From: VYFG01 sp965221795
GTDB lineage: Bacteria > Pseudomonadota > Gammaproteobacteria > Arenicellales > Poriferihabitantaceae
Assembly: GCA_965221795.1 (NCBI GenBank)
Contig: OZ244914.1
Coordinates: 2,418,001-2,482,000 of the forward strand
Length of the DNA: 64,000 nucleotides
Reading direction: 5' to 3'
Under the pieces are notes generated by a model. That model did not search any database. It worked only from the letters and a program-made list of their open reading frames with translations, and was not told where the DNA came from. Numbering within the stretch: the first letter of the stretch is position 1; every line of letters begins with the position of its first letter. Below are positions 33,784 to 43,157 of the stretch, one piece after another. The translations under genes and the position numbers were made by a program.

Positions 33784-34803
33784 GGGGCTCAAGCTTAAAT
33801 CTTCCTAATTACCACCATTCATAAGCCCTGTTTCAGGAGCTTTTCCGGCATGGGAGGCGTTCTCAGGGCGACATGGGCGAGTCTTGGGATGAGGTCGGGC
33901 AGGCGGTACCGGCGATTGAAGCGGTATTCGAATTCGGCGAGGTAGCGCTGTGCGTACTTTGGCCGGAAGGAGTGATCGCTGCTGCGCAGGGCCGTCTTCA
34001 GGTTGTCGAGCACGCTATTGACCCAGTAGAACTCCGGTTTCTCCAAGGCGGCGCGCCCGCCCCCGATGACTACCGCCCGGTGCCGGCATCCGGCCCGGGT
34101 CACGCCGTCGAAGCCTTTCAGACCGTCGGCAACCACCTCGCTGCCGGCGCCAGGTGCCGCCCGGCCCAGTCGGCAATGTGCGACTTCCGGAAGCCCTTGA
34201 CCCCGCTCAGCTTGATGCGCGGGGGGCGGCCCTCTTCGGTGGTCTGCACTGCGGCCACGAACGGGGTCTTGCCCTCGGCGCCTCGTCCCCGCTTGCCGCC
34301 GCTCCGCTCGCCGCCCAGATCGGCATCGTCCCGCGGCACCCGGCCATCGAGGCGCTGGCTCCCGATCCGCCCGGTCATCACCGGCATCCGCTTGTTCTGG
34401 ATGCGCCAGGCGGCATTGTAGGAACCTCCCGGCTGGCGATGCAGCTGCATCGCCGAGACCCCCTTCTTGGTCTGGGTCAGCAGGGAGATCGCCTGGAACC
34501 AGAGGGTCAGCGGCAGCTTGCAGGACTCTAAGAGGGTGCCGGCGATGACCGAAGTCTGCCGATGGCACCGGTAGCACTGGCGCAGCCTGCGGGTGTTCAA
34601 GTGGCCGCTCTTGTCGTGGCCGCAGTGCGGGCAAACGAAGCCGTCCGGCCAGCGCAGCCGGAACCGCGCATCCCCGCACTTGTCCTCGTCTCCGTAGCGT
34701 TCGAGAAATTCGTTGAGACGGAGGCCTTTCTGGAACTGGACAGGATTGCGTTTCATGTGTATAGCCTTTTTAATCAAGTATTTAAGATCATCTTACCCCC
34801 TTT
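33784..34803 (-). mobile_element. IS1595-family insertion sequence
   Basis: Imperfect inverted ends are visible: GGGGGCTCAAG plus CTTAAAT from about 33784, and, read on the minus strand, GGGGGTAAGATGAT plus CTTAAAT from about 34803. Boundaries are approximate. Only 7 bp separate it from the left end of the IS30 element, so two insertions lie side by side between the coiled-coil gene and the pot operon. Confidence 0.6.
33819..34756 (-). pseudogene. IS1595-family transposase with one frameshift
   Basis: The N-terminus from ATG 34756 has the zinc-ribbon of IS1595/ISXO2 transposases (FVCPHCGHDKS and RLRQCYRCHRQTSVIAGT), followed by LTLWFQAISLLTQTKKGVSA and GKRGRGAEGKTPFVAAVQ. Near 34150 the frame changes by a missing G in a GGC run. 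The second frame continues SEVVADGLKGFDGV, FYWVNSVLDNLKTAL and RYLAEFEYRFNRRY to the stop at 33819. With the base restored the protein would be about 312 residues and complete, so inactivation is recent, or a sequencing error. Confidence 0.8.
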
Positions 34804-34810
34804 CCAGTGT

Positions 34811-36126
34811 GAAGTGCAACACCCCCTAAGCCGCTGGCTGGTGAGGTGAAAAGCTTGCAGTGGGCCAGAGGATGGCCAACCATCTCTGTTTCTCACCAAC
34901 GGAGGATTGCCATGCCCGTAGGTTACCACCACCTGACCGATGCCGAACGATGCCAGATTCACGCCCGGTTGTACAGGGGGTGGTCGAAACGGGAGATGGC
35001 CCGCGATCTCGGACGGGATCCCGCGACGATCTCGCGCGAGGCCTCGCGCAACCGTGGGCAACGCGGCTACCGGCACCAACAGGCTGACGGCCAGGCCACG
35101 GCCCGTCGCCAGGCAGCGTCGGCGGTGCCCCGGAAGAGGACGCCCGAGCGCTGGGCAGCGGTTGAGGACCGGCTGCGGGAAGGCGGGAGCCCGGAACAGA
35201 TCGCCGGTCGGTACCGGCAGCAGGGCGAGGTGATGGCGGGGAAAGAGTGGATCTACCAGTATGTGCGGGCTGACCGACAGGCCGGAGGGACGCGGTACCG
35301 GTGCCGGCGGCGTCGGGGCAAGAAGCCGAACTGGCGCGACGGCCGTCATGCCGGACGCGGCCACATTCCTGATCGGGTGGACATTGCGGAGCGGCCTTCG
35401 GTGGTGGCGGAGAAGAGTCGGGTCGGGGACTGGGAACTCGAACCGATGATCGGCGCGAGGCACCGGGGTGCGCGGGTGTCGGCGGTGGACCGGGGCTCGA
35501 AGTTTCCCTTCCTAGAGTGGGTGGAGGGCCAGACCGCGTCGGCGGTGACCGCGGCGCTCACCCGGCGCTTGGGTCCGATCCGGGACCGGGTCCACACCTG
35601 CACGGCAGATAACGGCAAGGAGTTCGCGAGGCATCGGGAGATCGCACAGAAGCTCGGTGCGGGCTTCTACTTTGCCACTCCCTACCCTTCCTGGGAACGG
35701 GGCCGGAACGAGCACACCAACGGCTTGATGCGCCAGTACTTCCCGAAGGGCACCGACTTTCGCCAAGCGACCCCGGCGCAGGCGCGAGCGGTGGAAGACC
35801 GGCTCCACCGTCGGCTTCGGAAGGTTCTGGGATACCGCACCCCGGCGGAGGTCTTTGCCCGTGAGTTGGCTCCCCCCGGACGCGGCCAGCGGTCCCCCGA
35901 TCGCCCCCCGGCACTCCGGTGACCCGCCGGAGCGGCCTCGCTCGGTCTCACGGTGCCGATTTCGCCCTTGCCTTGGCCGATGGCTTCGGTCCGGATCGCC
36001 CGCCGTCGAGGTGGTTGCCATCCGAGGCCGAAAAGAAGCGCTCGACGCGCGGATTTTTGGGTCGCCGCCGCGATCCCTCCCTTCGGGCTACGCCCTCATT
36101 CCGGGATCGCGGCGTTGTTGCACTTC
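34811..36126 (+). mobile_element. IS30-family insertion sequence
   Basis: GAAGTGCAACA at 34811-34821 is inverted as TGTTGCACTTC at 36116-36126, giving a 1316-bp element around an open transposase gene. A diverged fragment of the same type, with the same end, is at 42520-42872. No clear target duplication was found. Confidence 0.75.
34912..35922 (+). CDS. IS30-family transposase
   Basis: The 336-residue protein starts at ATG 34912 (MPVGYHHLTDAER), with GGAGG seven bases upstream; the frame extends to 34846. The N-terminal helix-turn-helix reads GWSKREMARDLGRDPATISRE. The catalytic core has TADNGKEFARH (second Asp) and WERGRNEHTNGLMRQYFPKG (Glu). At the expected first Asp (WELD-type motif) this copy reads DWELEPMIG, so Asp is replaced by Glu, which may weaken catalysis. 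Otherwise the gene is full length and open. Confidence 0.88.
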   Translation: MPVGYHHLTDAERCQIHARLYRGWSKREMARDLGRDPATISREASRNRGQRGYRHQQADGQATARRQAASAVPRKRTPERWAAVEDRLREGGSPEQIAGRYRQQGEVMAGKEWIYQYVRADRQAGGTRYRCRRRRGKKPNWRDGRHAGRGHIPDRVDIAERPSVVAEKSRVGDWELEPMIGARHRGARVSAVDRGSKFPFLEWVEGQTASAVTAALTRRLGPIRDRVHTCTADNGKEFARHREIAQKLGAGFYFATPYPSWERGRNEHTNGLMRQYFPKGTDFRQATPAQARAVEDRLHRRLRKVLGYRTPAEVFARELAPPGRGQRSPDRPPALR

Positions 36127-36227
36127 GAACTGGTCCCGGGGACACGCATCTGTCTCGAATATCGACAGATGTCGCCGTCATGCAATGACTCCTGCGCATT
36201 TCCGACAGAGGCGTCCGGAAGATCGAC

Positions 36228-37079
36228 CTACTGCGGAGTCATTCCCCGCAATCTTTCTGATCTTCGTCGAAGCAGCTCAAGTGCGGTCAGTAGGGCGACC
36301 GATACACACACCAGCAAGGTTGCCACTGCGAGAATGGTCGGACTGATTTGCTCGCGAATGCCGGAGAACATCTGCCACGGGATGGTGCGCTGTTCATAGC
36401 TACCCACGAACAGTACAACGACGACTTCGTCGAACGAAGTTATGAAAGCGAACAATGCACCTGAAATCACGCCGGGAAGGATCAGTGGCACGATGATTTT
36501 GAAAAAGGTAGTGGTCGGGTTGGCACCCAAATTTGCCGCAGAACGAACCAGTACCTGGTCGAACCCGCTCAGGGTAGCCGTGACCGTGATTACGACAAAT
36601 GGCGTGCCTAGTGCAGTATGTGCCAGTATAACTCCGAGAAAGGTGCCCTGCAGTCCGACTTGGGAGTAGAAGAAATACATGCCAGCGGCCGATATGATCA
36701 AGGGTACAATCATCGGCGAGATCAACAGCCCCATGATCGTCGACTTGAATGGCAGGTCTGAACGGCTGAGTCCCAAAGCAGCCACGGTACCGAGAAATGT
36801 GGCGAGAATGGTCGAGAAAAACGCAATGATTACGCTGTTCTTGACGGCGCCCTGCCAGTTTGCATTGGTGAAGAAGTCGTTGTACCACCTCAATGAATAG
36901 CCGGCGGGATCAAGCCGTAGCATTTCCTCCGTGAAAGTGAAGAAGGGAACCGAGTTGAAGGATAGCGGGATGATGACGATGATCGGTGCAATCAGGAAGA
37001 AAAACACCAAACCGCAGAAAATCCGGTAGCTATAATACCAAATTTGTTCACCGGTCGTTGTATATGCAGGCAGAGCCAT
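36228..37079 (-). CDS. potC: Spermidine/putrescine-type ABC transporter permease (PotC-like)
   Basis: The 283-residue inner-membrane protein has six predicted helices and the EAA loop AANLGANPTTTFFKIIVPLILPG near residue 200, which contacts the ATPase. A cytoplasmic N-terminus precedes the first helix IFCGLVFFFLIAPIIVIIPLSF. It pairs with the PotB-like permease that ends 2 bp upstream of its start. The substrate class is polyamines by family; the exact ligand is set by the binding protein. It is the last gene of the operon, with an IS30 element about 100 bp downstream. Confidence 0.88.
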   Translation of the reverse strand: MALPAYTTTGEQIWYYSYRIFCGLVFFFLIAPIIVIIPLSFNSVPFFTFTEEMLRLDPAGYSLRWYNDFFTNANWQGAVKNSVIIAFFSTILATFLGTVAALGLSRSDLPFKSTIMGLLISPMIVPLIISAAGMYFFYSQVGLQGTFLGVILAHTALGTPFVVITVTATLSGFDQVLVRSAANLGANPTTTFFKIIVPLILPGVISGALFAFITSFDEVVVVLFVGSYEQRTIPWQMFSGIREQISPTILAVATLLVCVSVALLTALELLRRRSERLRGMTPQ

Positions 37080-37081
37080 GT

Positions 37082-38347
37082 CTATGCAAACTTCATTTTG
37101 TCAATGCCGACTACCCGATCATACAGGTAATACAGCATGAGTACGAGAATCAGCAACAGCACCCCTAACGAAGCAGCCAACCCCCAATTCAGCGAAGATG
37201 ACATGTGGTAGGCAATGAAGTTGCTGATCAAGGTGCCGTCTGTTCCTCCTACCAGAGCAGGAGTAATGTAATAGCCGATCGAGATAATGAACACCAGGAT
37301 GGACCCTGCCCCAATGCCCGATACAGTGTTTGGGAAATACACGCGGATAAAGGCGACAGTCGGGGTTGCTCCCAGGTTTTTGGCAGCTCGCATATAGGTT
37401 GGCGGAATCGTTTTCATGACGCTGTAAAGAGGGAGCACCATGAACGGCAGCAGTATATGGGTCATCGCCACGACCGTACCCGTTGCATTGTGGATCATGG
37501 CAAGTCTTCCATCGTCGGCTATTATGCCAAGACCGACCAGCAAGTCGTTTATCACGCCTTCTTGCTGTAAGAGGGCAATCCAAGATGTTGTTCTGACCAA
37601 CAGCGATGTCCAGAATGGCAGAAGTACCAGAATCATCAGCAGATTACTGATGCGAAGGGGCAGGGTGGAGAGCAAATAGGCGATGGGGTAAGCCAGAGTC
37701 AGGCACAGGACGGTAATCAGAGCGCTCAGAGAAAGAGTTCGCCAGAAGAGCTTGAGGTAGATTCGGCTGTCCGCATCCTTGATGCCTATGTCGCCTTCAG
37801 GAGAATACTCCAAGTCCAGAGCGGCAAAATAATACGAAATCGTGAAAGCTCCTGATTCCCGCTTGATCAGTCGCCATGTATCGATATTTCCCCATCTTTT
37901 GTCCCGCTCTATGAAAGCCTCGGTATAAGGGGCTTCGAAGTTTTCCGAGGCCCTGGCCGTTTTTCGAAACAGGCTGGCAAAGCCTGGTACTTCATAATTA
38001 AGGCGACGGCCCACTCGCAGAATCGTTCTTTCGGCATGTCCCTTTTCGAAATCCAGTTTGGCTGCGGCAAACACTTCTTCTGGGGGCAGTTCACCGTTAC
38101 GATCATCCCAGTTTACAAGCTCTCGGGTGGTATTCTCCAAGACATCCGGAACCTGATGATTTTCAACGCTACGCAGCAGCATATCGAAAATCGGAACAAA
38201 AAACGTGAGAAGAATAAAGGCAAACAAGGGCAGAACCAGCATCATTCCTCTAATCTTGCTTCTGCGCTGGGCCTTTGCAAGACTGACCTTAAGCGGCGTA
38301 CCGTCTGCTGTTCTAACTATATCAGGCGTAGTGACGTTCTCTGCCAT
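37082..38347 (-). CDS. potB: Spermidine/putrescine-type ABC transporter permease (PotB-like) with long periplasmic insert
   Basis: At 421 residues it is much longer than classical PotB (about 280). After the first helix (MMLVLPLFAFILLTFFVPIFD) a hydrophilic region of some 150 residues follows (roughly 60-205), before the second helix SLSALITVLCLTLAYPIAYLL. The remaining five helices and the EAA loop AAKNLGATPTVAFIRVYFPNT are regular. The insert should face the periplasm and might contact the binding protein. Permease genes B and C are separated by 2 bp. A strong hairpin sits between it and the upstream potD. Confidence 0.87.
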   Translation of the reverse strand: MAENVTTPDIVRTADGTPLKVSLAKAQRRSKIRGMMLVLPLFAFILLTFFVPIFDMLLRSVENHQVPDVLENTTRELVNWDDRNGELPPEEVFAAAKLDFEKGHAERTILRVGRRLNYEVPGFASLFRKTARASENFEAPYTEAFIERDKRWGNIDTWRLIKRESGAFTISYYFAALDLEYSPEGDIGIKDADSRIYLKLFWRTLSLSALITVLCLTLAYPIAYLLSTLPLRISNLLMILVLLPFWTSLLVRTTSWIALLQQEGVINDLLVGLGIIADDGRLAMIHNATGTVVAMTHILLPFMVLPLYSVMKTIPPTYMRAAKNLGATPTVAFIRVYFPNTVSGIGAGSILVFIISIGYYITPALVGGTDGTLISNFIAYHMSSSLNWGLAASLGVLLLILVLMLYYLYDRVVGIDKMKFA

Positions 38348-38383
38348 CGGAAACTACTTTCTGCATTTTGAGCCTGAAGCACG

Positions 38384-38419
38384 AAAAAAGCGGAGAAGCA
38401 AAACCTGCTTCTCCGCTTT
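38384..38419 (-). terminator. Intercistronic terminator between potD and potB
   Basis: A perfect 14-bp inverted repeat (38387-38400 and 38406-38419; core GCGGAGAAGCA) with a 5-nt loop is followed, on the minus strand, by a run of six T. It lies 25 bp past the potD stop and before potB. It should stop part of the transcripts, or protect the 3' end of potD mRNA, so that the binding protein outnumbers the permease. Confidence 0.85.
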
Positions 38420-38444
38420 CCACATCATTGCCAGTGCAACTCAA

Positions 38445-39539
38445 TTACTGAGCTAGCCAGGCGTTGAAACGCTCGGTCAGGTCGTCCTGGTTGTCGGCCC
38501 ACCACTCATAATTGTAAAGCAGCGTGTTTTTTGCATTGCTCGGTGCTGTTGGCATGTGCGGCGCCATATCAATGCCCAAGGTCGCATGCTTTCCAACCAG
38601 TGGGGCGGAGGAGTTGCGAGCCGGTCCGTACGAAATGTACTTGGCTTGGTCAGCCAGTCGTTGCGTATCGGTAGCAAAATGCAGGTATTCCATGACGAGT
38701 TCTCGATGTGGGCCGCCCACGGGGACGATCCATCCATCCAGGTCGAAAACTTGCCAGTCCCACATCATGGCAATCGGCTGTTTTTCTTCTTCAATGACTG
38801 AAAACAGTCGTCCATTGTAGGTGGATCCCATCACGACTTCGCCATCAGCAAGCAGTTGGGGCGTTTGCGCGCCTTTTTCCCACCAGACAACTTCATCCTT
38901 GATGGTGTCAAGCTTGGCGAATGCCCGATCAACGCCTTCTTCGGTATCCAGCAAGTCGTAGACTTGACCCGGGTCGACACCGTCGGCAATCAGGGCCCAC
39001 TCAAGATTGCCGATTGGCCTTTTTTCGAGCGCACGCTTGCCCGGGATTTTTTCCAGATCAAATACATCGTTTATGCTCGTTGGCGGCTCGCTGACCAGAT
39101 CGGTGCGATAACCAAAGGTTGTCGAATAGACGATATTCGGAATAAAGCATTCGGATATGATCAGGTCTCCAAAATCTTCAGAAGGGGGAGTTCCATCGGG
39201 GGCCGGGGCCAGCACCGCATCATGATCAATCGGTTCAGCCAGACCTTCTTCGCAGAGTTGAATTGCCTGGGAAGCGACTGCGTCAACCAGCGCCCAGGTT
39301 ACATTGCCTGCTTCGTTCATGGCGCGAATTTTAGCTACGGCATCAGCCGAGGAGTCGTCATTGATAATGTTGACGCCAGGATTGTTGGCCATGAATGGTT
39401 CATGATAGGCATTTTGCTGACTTGCCGTATAGGCTCCCCCCCACGAGACTATCACCAAGTCTTGTGCGCTGGCTATGCCGGCAAAGCCAAATATTGCCGC
39501 AGAGCCAACTGCAATCGAGATTTTCCTGATTTTTTCCAT
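38445..39539 (-). CDS. potD: Spermidine/putrescine-type periplasmic binding protein (PotD-like)
   Basis: The 364-residue protein has a signal peptide (MEKIRKISIAVGSAAIFGFAGIASA) cleaved before QDLVIVSWGG. The mature protein matches family-1/PotD solute receptors: GAYTASQQNAYHEPF, NIINDDSSADAVAKI, TFGYRTDLV, a central YNGRLF hinge-side strand and WDWQVFDLDGWIVPVGGPHRELVMEYL. The ligand is likely a polyamine or related cationic compound; the family also takes other organic cations. It would have followed potA closely before an IS4 element entered the gap. Confidence 0.87.
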   Translation of the reverse strand: MEKIRKISIAVGSAAIFGFAGIASAQDLVIVSWGGAYTASQQNAYHEPFMANNPGVNIINDDSSADAVAKIRAMNEAGNVTWALVDAVASQAIQLCEEGLAEPIDHDAVLAPAPDGTPPSEDFGDLIISECFIPNIVYSTTFGYRTDLVSEPPTSINDVFDLEKIPGKRALEKRPIGNLEWALIADGVDPGQVYDLLDTEEGVDRAFAKLDTIKDEVVWWEKGAQTPQLLADGEVVMGSTYNGRLFSVIEEEKQPIAMMWDWQVFDLDGWIVPVGGPHRELVMEYLHFATDTQRLADQAKYISYGPARNSSAPLVGKHATLGIDMAPHMPTAPSNAKNTLLYNYEWWADNQDDLTERFNAWLAQ

Positions 39540-40012
39540 CTTACTATTACCTCTTTAAGTTGGATTGGTTCGTTGTCTACGATACAGTTAATTTTCAGAA
39601 ATAGCAAAAACAACATCAATTAGAAATATTCAGCAGTTCCGCAACATACTACTGCATGCGTGTACAACAGCTTTTACTATATGATGTAATATAATACAAA
39701 TGCATTCGATATTTCAATAAAATGCCGATTGCAAGGCCTTTTCGTTGAAGCAGATTCCTGCGATGCCATGCCTGCCAACTGGACTTGACTGCAACATTCG
39801 CTTTCGTCAAAACTGCCGTGAATGAAATCGCAAGGCAGGAATGCAGAGATTTAATTTCGTGCATTACATTATCGAATAAAAACATGAGATTAATCATAGC
39901 TTCCCGGGCTGTCCACTGGTCTTTTTGTCGAGGCAGGAAATCGCAAAAGCAGCCATATGACGGAAGAACCGGCTTTCCGGAACATCTTTTTGGGTAAAAA
40001 TAATTCTCAAGC
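39540..40012. other. Upstream region of potD, AT-rich
   Basis: No gene was seen. The region is more AT-rich than its surroundings and should contain the potD leader or promoter. It ends with TTCTCAAGC (40004-40012), the left target duplication of the IS4 element. Confidence 0.45.
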
Positions 40013-41250
40013 CACTACTGTCCCGTTAAACTCACGGGAAAGTCCCGTAACCACCCATAATCCATAAGGAAAAGCGGCTTTCGGGGGTGTCACCGACTTG
40101 AACTGCCCGTGCGCGAAATTCATGCTCTCCAGCCGATTCCCCCATTTGGAGAGCCCCCGCCATGTACACTGGCAAACGGGTCTTCGCGCAGGTCGCAGCA
40201 TGGCGTTCGCCCAGCTGACCGCCAGGGAAAGCCGGCGTGACCTCGAGACCGGCCGGCGCGCCCAGGCCGGCAAGTCCCACCACATGGGCTTCCGGGGCCA
40301 GGTCTCGGGCAACCCGCTGGCCAAGGCCAACGAGAGACGGGACGGGCGCCTCCACGCCGACTTCGCCCAATCCCTGATCCGGACCGCGCACGGCCGGTAT
40401 GCCGATGACGGCTTCGGCGTCGATCTCGACAACACGGTCTACGCGCTCGACTCCACAACCATCGACCGCTGCCTCTCGGTCTTCCCCTGGGCCCATTGCC
40501 GCCGCGCCCAGGCGGCGGGGAAGAGGCACCCCCGGCTCGACCGGCGCGGCAACCTCCCAACGTTCATTGACGGTTCGCCGGGCCACAGACACGACGTCAA
40601 CGGGCTTGACGACCTGGTGCCGGAGGCCGGGGCGTTCTCTGTCATGGACCGAGCCGACCTCGACTGCAAGCGTCTCCATCCCCGCCCCCTCCGTGGCCGC
40701 TTCTTCGTCCTGAGAGCGCAGTCGAACCCGAAACTCCGCCGCCTCTCCTCCCGGCCCGTGGACCGCAGCACGGGCCTCGTCTGCGACCAGGTCGTGCGGA
40801 CCAACGGCGTCCACAGCGCGACCGACTACCCGGACCGGCGGCGGCGGATCCGGTACCGCGACCCGGAACGCGACCGGACCCTGGTCTTCCGGACCCACAA
40901 CTTCGCCCTGCCGGCCATGACGGTCGCGGACCTCTACCGTTCCCGGTGGCCGCTGGAACGGTTCTTCCAGTGGAGCAAGCCGCACCTGCGAATCAAGTCG
41001 TTCCGGGGCACCTCGGCCAATGCCGTGAAGACCCGGATCTGGATCGCCGTCTCCGTCTCCGTACTCGTGGCCATCATCAGGAAACGGCTCCACTCCGAAC
41101 TCAGTCTCCACACCATCCGGCAGATGCTGGACGTCACCGGTTTCGAGAAAATTCCCTTGCATCAACTGCTTACCGATTCCGAAACCACTTCCCACCAGAC
41201 CGATCCTCCTAAGCAATTGACTTTATTCGATTTTTAACGGGACAGTAGTG
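40013..41250 (+). mobile_element. IS4-family insertion sequence with perfect ends and 9-bp target duplication
   Basis: CACTACTGTCCCGTTAAA at 40013-40030 is perfectly inverted at 41233-41250 (18 bp). The direct repeat TTCTCAAGC flanks both sides (40004-40012 and 41251-41259). The sharp boundaries point to a recent insertion between potA and potD. The element is clearly richer in GC than its surroundings. Confidence 0.92.
40162..41237 (+). pseudogene. IS4-family transposase with an N-terminal deletion
   Basis: ATG 40162 begins MYTGKRVFAQV, the usual N-terminus, but the frame ends after 18 codons. From 40200 another frame reads MAFAQLTARESRRDLE, the motif normally found some 45 residues into these proteins, so about 30 codons are missing. 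The rest is intact: YALDSTTIDRCLSVFPWA (first Asp), FSVMDRADLDCKRL (second Asp), YRSRWPLERFFQWSKPHLRIK (YREK-like Glu region) and the terminal QLTLFDF. A shortened protein from 40200 might be made but is probably inactive. Confidence 0.8.
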
Positions 41251-41340
41251 TTCTCAAGCCTCAAATATTAACTATTTCAGGGGGGTTTTCGATAACGCAT
41301 CAGCCTCGAACGGAATCATCCCGAAACGGGCATGTTCATG

Positions 41341-42432
41341 CTATGCATCAAGTGCACGGCAATCCTCTGTACTCCAGCCGAGTGATACGGTCTGGCCTTC
41401 GTTCAGTTGTTCATGCAAGTTGGAGTTCGGAATCTTGACGATGAACTCATTGTTACCGGCAATACTTACCCTGGAACGGATATGATCTCCCAGATAGATC
41501 AGCTCTTCGACTGTTGCGTCGAAAATGTTCGGAAGGCTGCCAGGTTCCGGATTCAGGCAGACTCGTTCTGGTCTCAGCGAGAGGGTGGCTGGTTTGCCAA
41601 CGCCCTCGATGTTGACATTTTTTGCATTGACAACCCCTTGTGCATCATCCAGTTCGACACTGCACTGCTCATTTTCCTCGCTTTTTACTATGCCCGTAAA
41701 CCGGTTGTTCTCCCCAATAAAATAAGCCACAAATGCGTTTTGTGGTTTTTCATACAGTTCGGAGGGCGTATCGATTTGCTGGATGATGCCGTCATCGAAT
41801 ACTGCAATGCGGTCTGACATGGTTAGGGCTTCAGATTGATCGTGGGTTACGAAGACCATGGTCAGCCCTAGATTCTCATGGATGTGCTTGAGCTCGTACT
41901 GCATTTCCTCGCGAAGGTTCTTGTCGAGAGCACCCAGAGGTTCATCCAGCAGTACCAGCTTGGGCTCGAATACCAGCGCACGCGCAAGTGCGACTCGCTG
42001 TTGCTGCCCGCCCGAGAGCTGGGCTGGACGTCGGGTGCCAAATTCGGGAAGCTTGACCATTTCAAGGGCTTTGGCAACCCGATCCTGAATGTCCGACTTG
42101 CTGTAGGTTTTTCTGACTTCCAGGGGAAAGGCAATGTTTTCAGCGACGGTCATGTGTGGAAACAATGCATAATTCTGGAAAACCATGCCGATGTCGCGCT
42201 TGTGAGGAGCGACATTATTTATTCCATTTCCATCCAGGTAGATCTCGCCGTGGGTGGCAGTCTCGAATCCTGCCAGCATCATCAGACAGGTGGTCTTTCC
42301 AGAACCTGAAGGTCCGAGCATGGTGACGAATTCGCCCCGTGCGATATTGAGGTTCAGGTTTTTTACGACGAGTGTTTCTCCGTCATAACTTTTCTGAACT
42401 TCCGAGAATTGAACAAAGGCAGAATCAGACAT
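41341..42432 (-). CDS. potA: Spermidine/putrescine-type ABC transporter ATPase (PotA-like)
   Basis: The ATPase of about 363 residues shows Walker A LGPSGSGKTT near residue 39, Q-loop GMVFQNYALFPHMTV, signature LSGGQQQRVALARAL, Walker B LVLLDEPLGALD and switch His FVTHDQSEAL, followed by a C-terminal TOBE domain (SLRPERVCLNPEPG, EELIYLGDHIRSRV). It would energise PotB/PotC. ATG 42432 is chosen because family sequence begins there; the frame extends to 42462. The IS4 insertion separates it from potD, so the downstream genes may now depend on a separate promoter. Confidence 0.9.
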   Translation of the reverse strand: MSDSAFVQFSEVQKSYDGETLVVKNLNLNIARGEFVTMLGPSGSGKTTCLMMLAGFETATHGEIYLDGNGINNVAPHKRDIGMVFQNYALFPHMTVAENIAFPLEVRKTYSKSDIQDRVAKALEMVKLPEFGTRRPAQLSGGQQQRVALARALVFEPKLVLLDEPLGALDKNLREEMQYELKHIHENLGLTMVFVTHDQSEALTMSDRIAVFDDGIIQQIDTPSELYEKPQNAFVAYFIGENNRFTGIVKSEENEQCSVELDDAQGVVNAKNVNIEGVGKPATLSLRPERVCLNPEPGSLPNIFDATVEELIYLGDHIRSRVSIAGNNEFIVKIPNSNLHEQLNEGQTVSLGWSTEDCRALDA

Positions 42433-42519
42433 GGCGAAATTGGTTTGTCTTTCAACTAACATACATTATACAGGAAATCATAACTGCCCTTCATAGAATT
42501 TTTGGGCAGTGGTTCAGTC

Positions 42520-42872
42520 TACAGGGCAGCTTTTTTGAACAAAGCTGAGATGGCTTTTCTCGCAGTGGCACCTTGCTGCTGCGCGTATCGGTCGGCCTGC
42601 TGGTGACGGTAGCCGCATTGGCCGCGGTTGCGCGAGGTCTCCCGCGAGATCGTCCCGGGATCGCGTCCGAGATCGCGGGCAATCTCCCGTTTCGACAACC
42701 CCCTATGCAAAAGGGCATGAATCTGGCATCGTTCGGCATGGGTCAGGTGGTGGTAGCCTACGGGCATGACAATCCTCCGTTGGTGAGAAACAGAGATTGT
42801 TGGCCATCATCTGGCCCACCGCAAGCCGCTTTTCAACTCGCCAGCCAGCGGCTTAGGGGGTGTTGCACCTCA
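42520..42872 (-). mobile_element. Truncated IS30-family fragment
   Basis: The minus-strand frame from ATG 42767 reads MPVGYHHLTHAERCQIHAL and SKREIARDLGRDPGTISRET, the helix-turn-helix of the IS30 transposase, then runs out after about 75 residues. The upstream flank with the element end (AGGTGCAACACC on the minus strand near 42862-42870) is retained. The copy differs from the full element at 34811 in many positions, so it is an independent, older insertion. Confidence 0.8.
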
Positions 42873-43027
42873 CAATGGAACGGGGGAACAAAAAAGTCAG
42901 CCCTTTTGGAAAAACAAATGCGAATCATGTCATTATCACGCCAATTTATTCAGCGTGGGATGACCCTACCATGTGGCCTATGTATACCATTTCTGTGTTA
43001 TCATAAAGGGTTAATATGTAATGACAT

Positions 43028-43049
43028 ACCCTCTCCCTGGAGGGTTTTT
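43028..43049 (+). terminator. Hairpin with T-run upstream of a secreted-protein gene
   Basis: ACCCTC (43028-43033) pairs with GAGGGT (43040-43045) across a six-base loop, followed by TTTTT. No plus-strand gene ends just before it, so it may be a leader attenuator of the gene at 43158 or a leftover terminator. Confidence 0.45.
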
Positions 43050-43157
43050 GCACCTTACTTTGGGATTTACCCTAAAGCTTCGCCGCCCTTTATGATAGAA
43101 TCCTGTTTTCGATCAGGGTTCCGTCCCTTCCGCCTACTTACATACTGGGAATATAAA

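Noticed and set aside
34140..34165. Programmed -1/+1 frameshift in the IS1595 transposase
   Set aside because: IS1595-family transposases are normally made from one frame, and a single missing G in a GGC run explains the break; there is no slippery heptamer.
36147..36171. Hairpin CATCTGTC/GACAGATG downstream of potC
   Set aside because: The stem is perfect but there is no T run on either strand, so it was not called a terminator.
40032..41216. 394-codon minus-strand frame inside the IS4 element
   Set aside because: It is fully antisense to recognisable transposase motifs; GC-rich coding sequence often leaves the opposite strand open.
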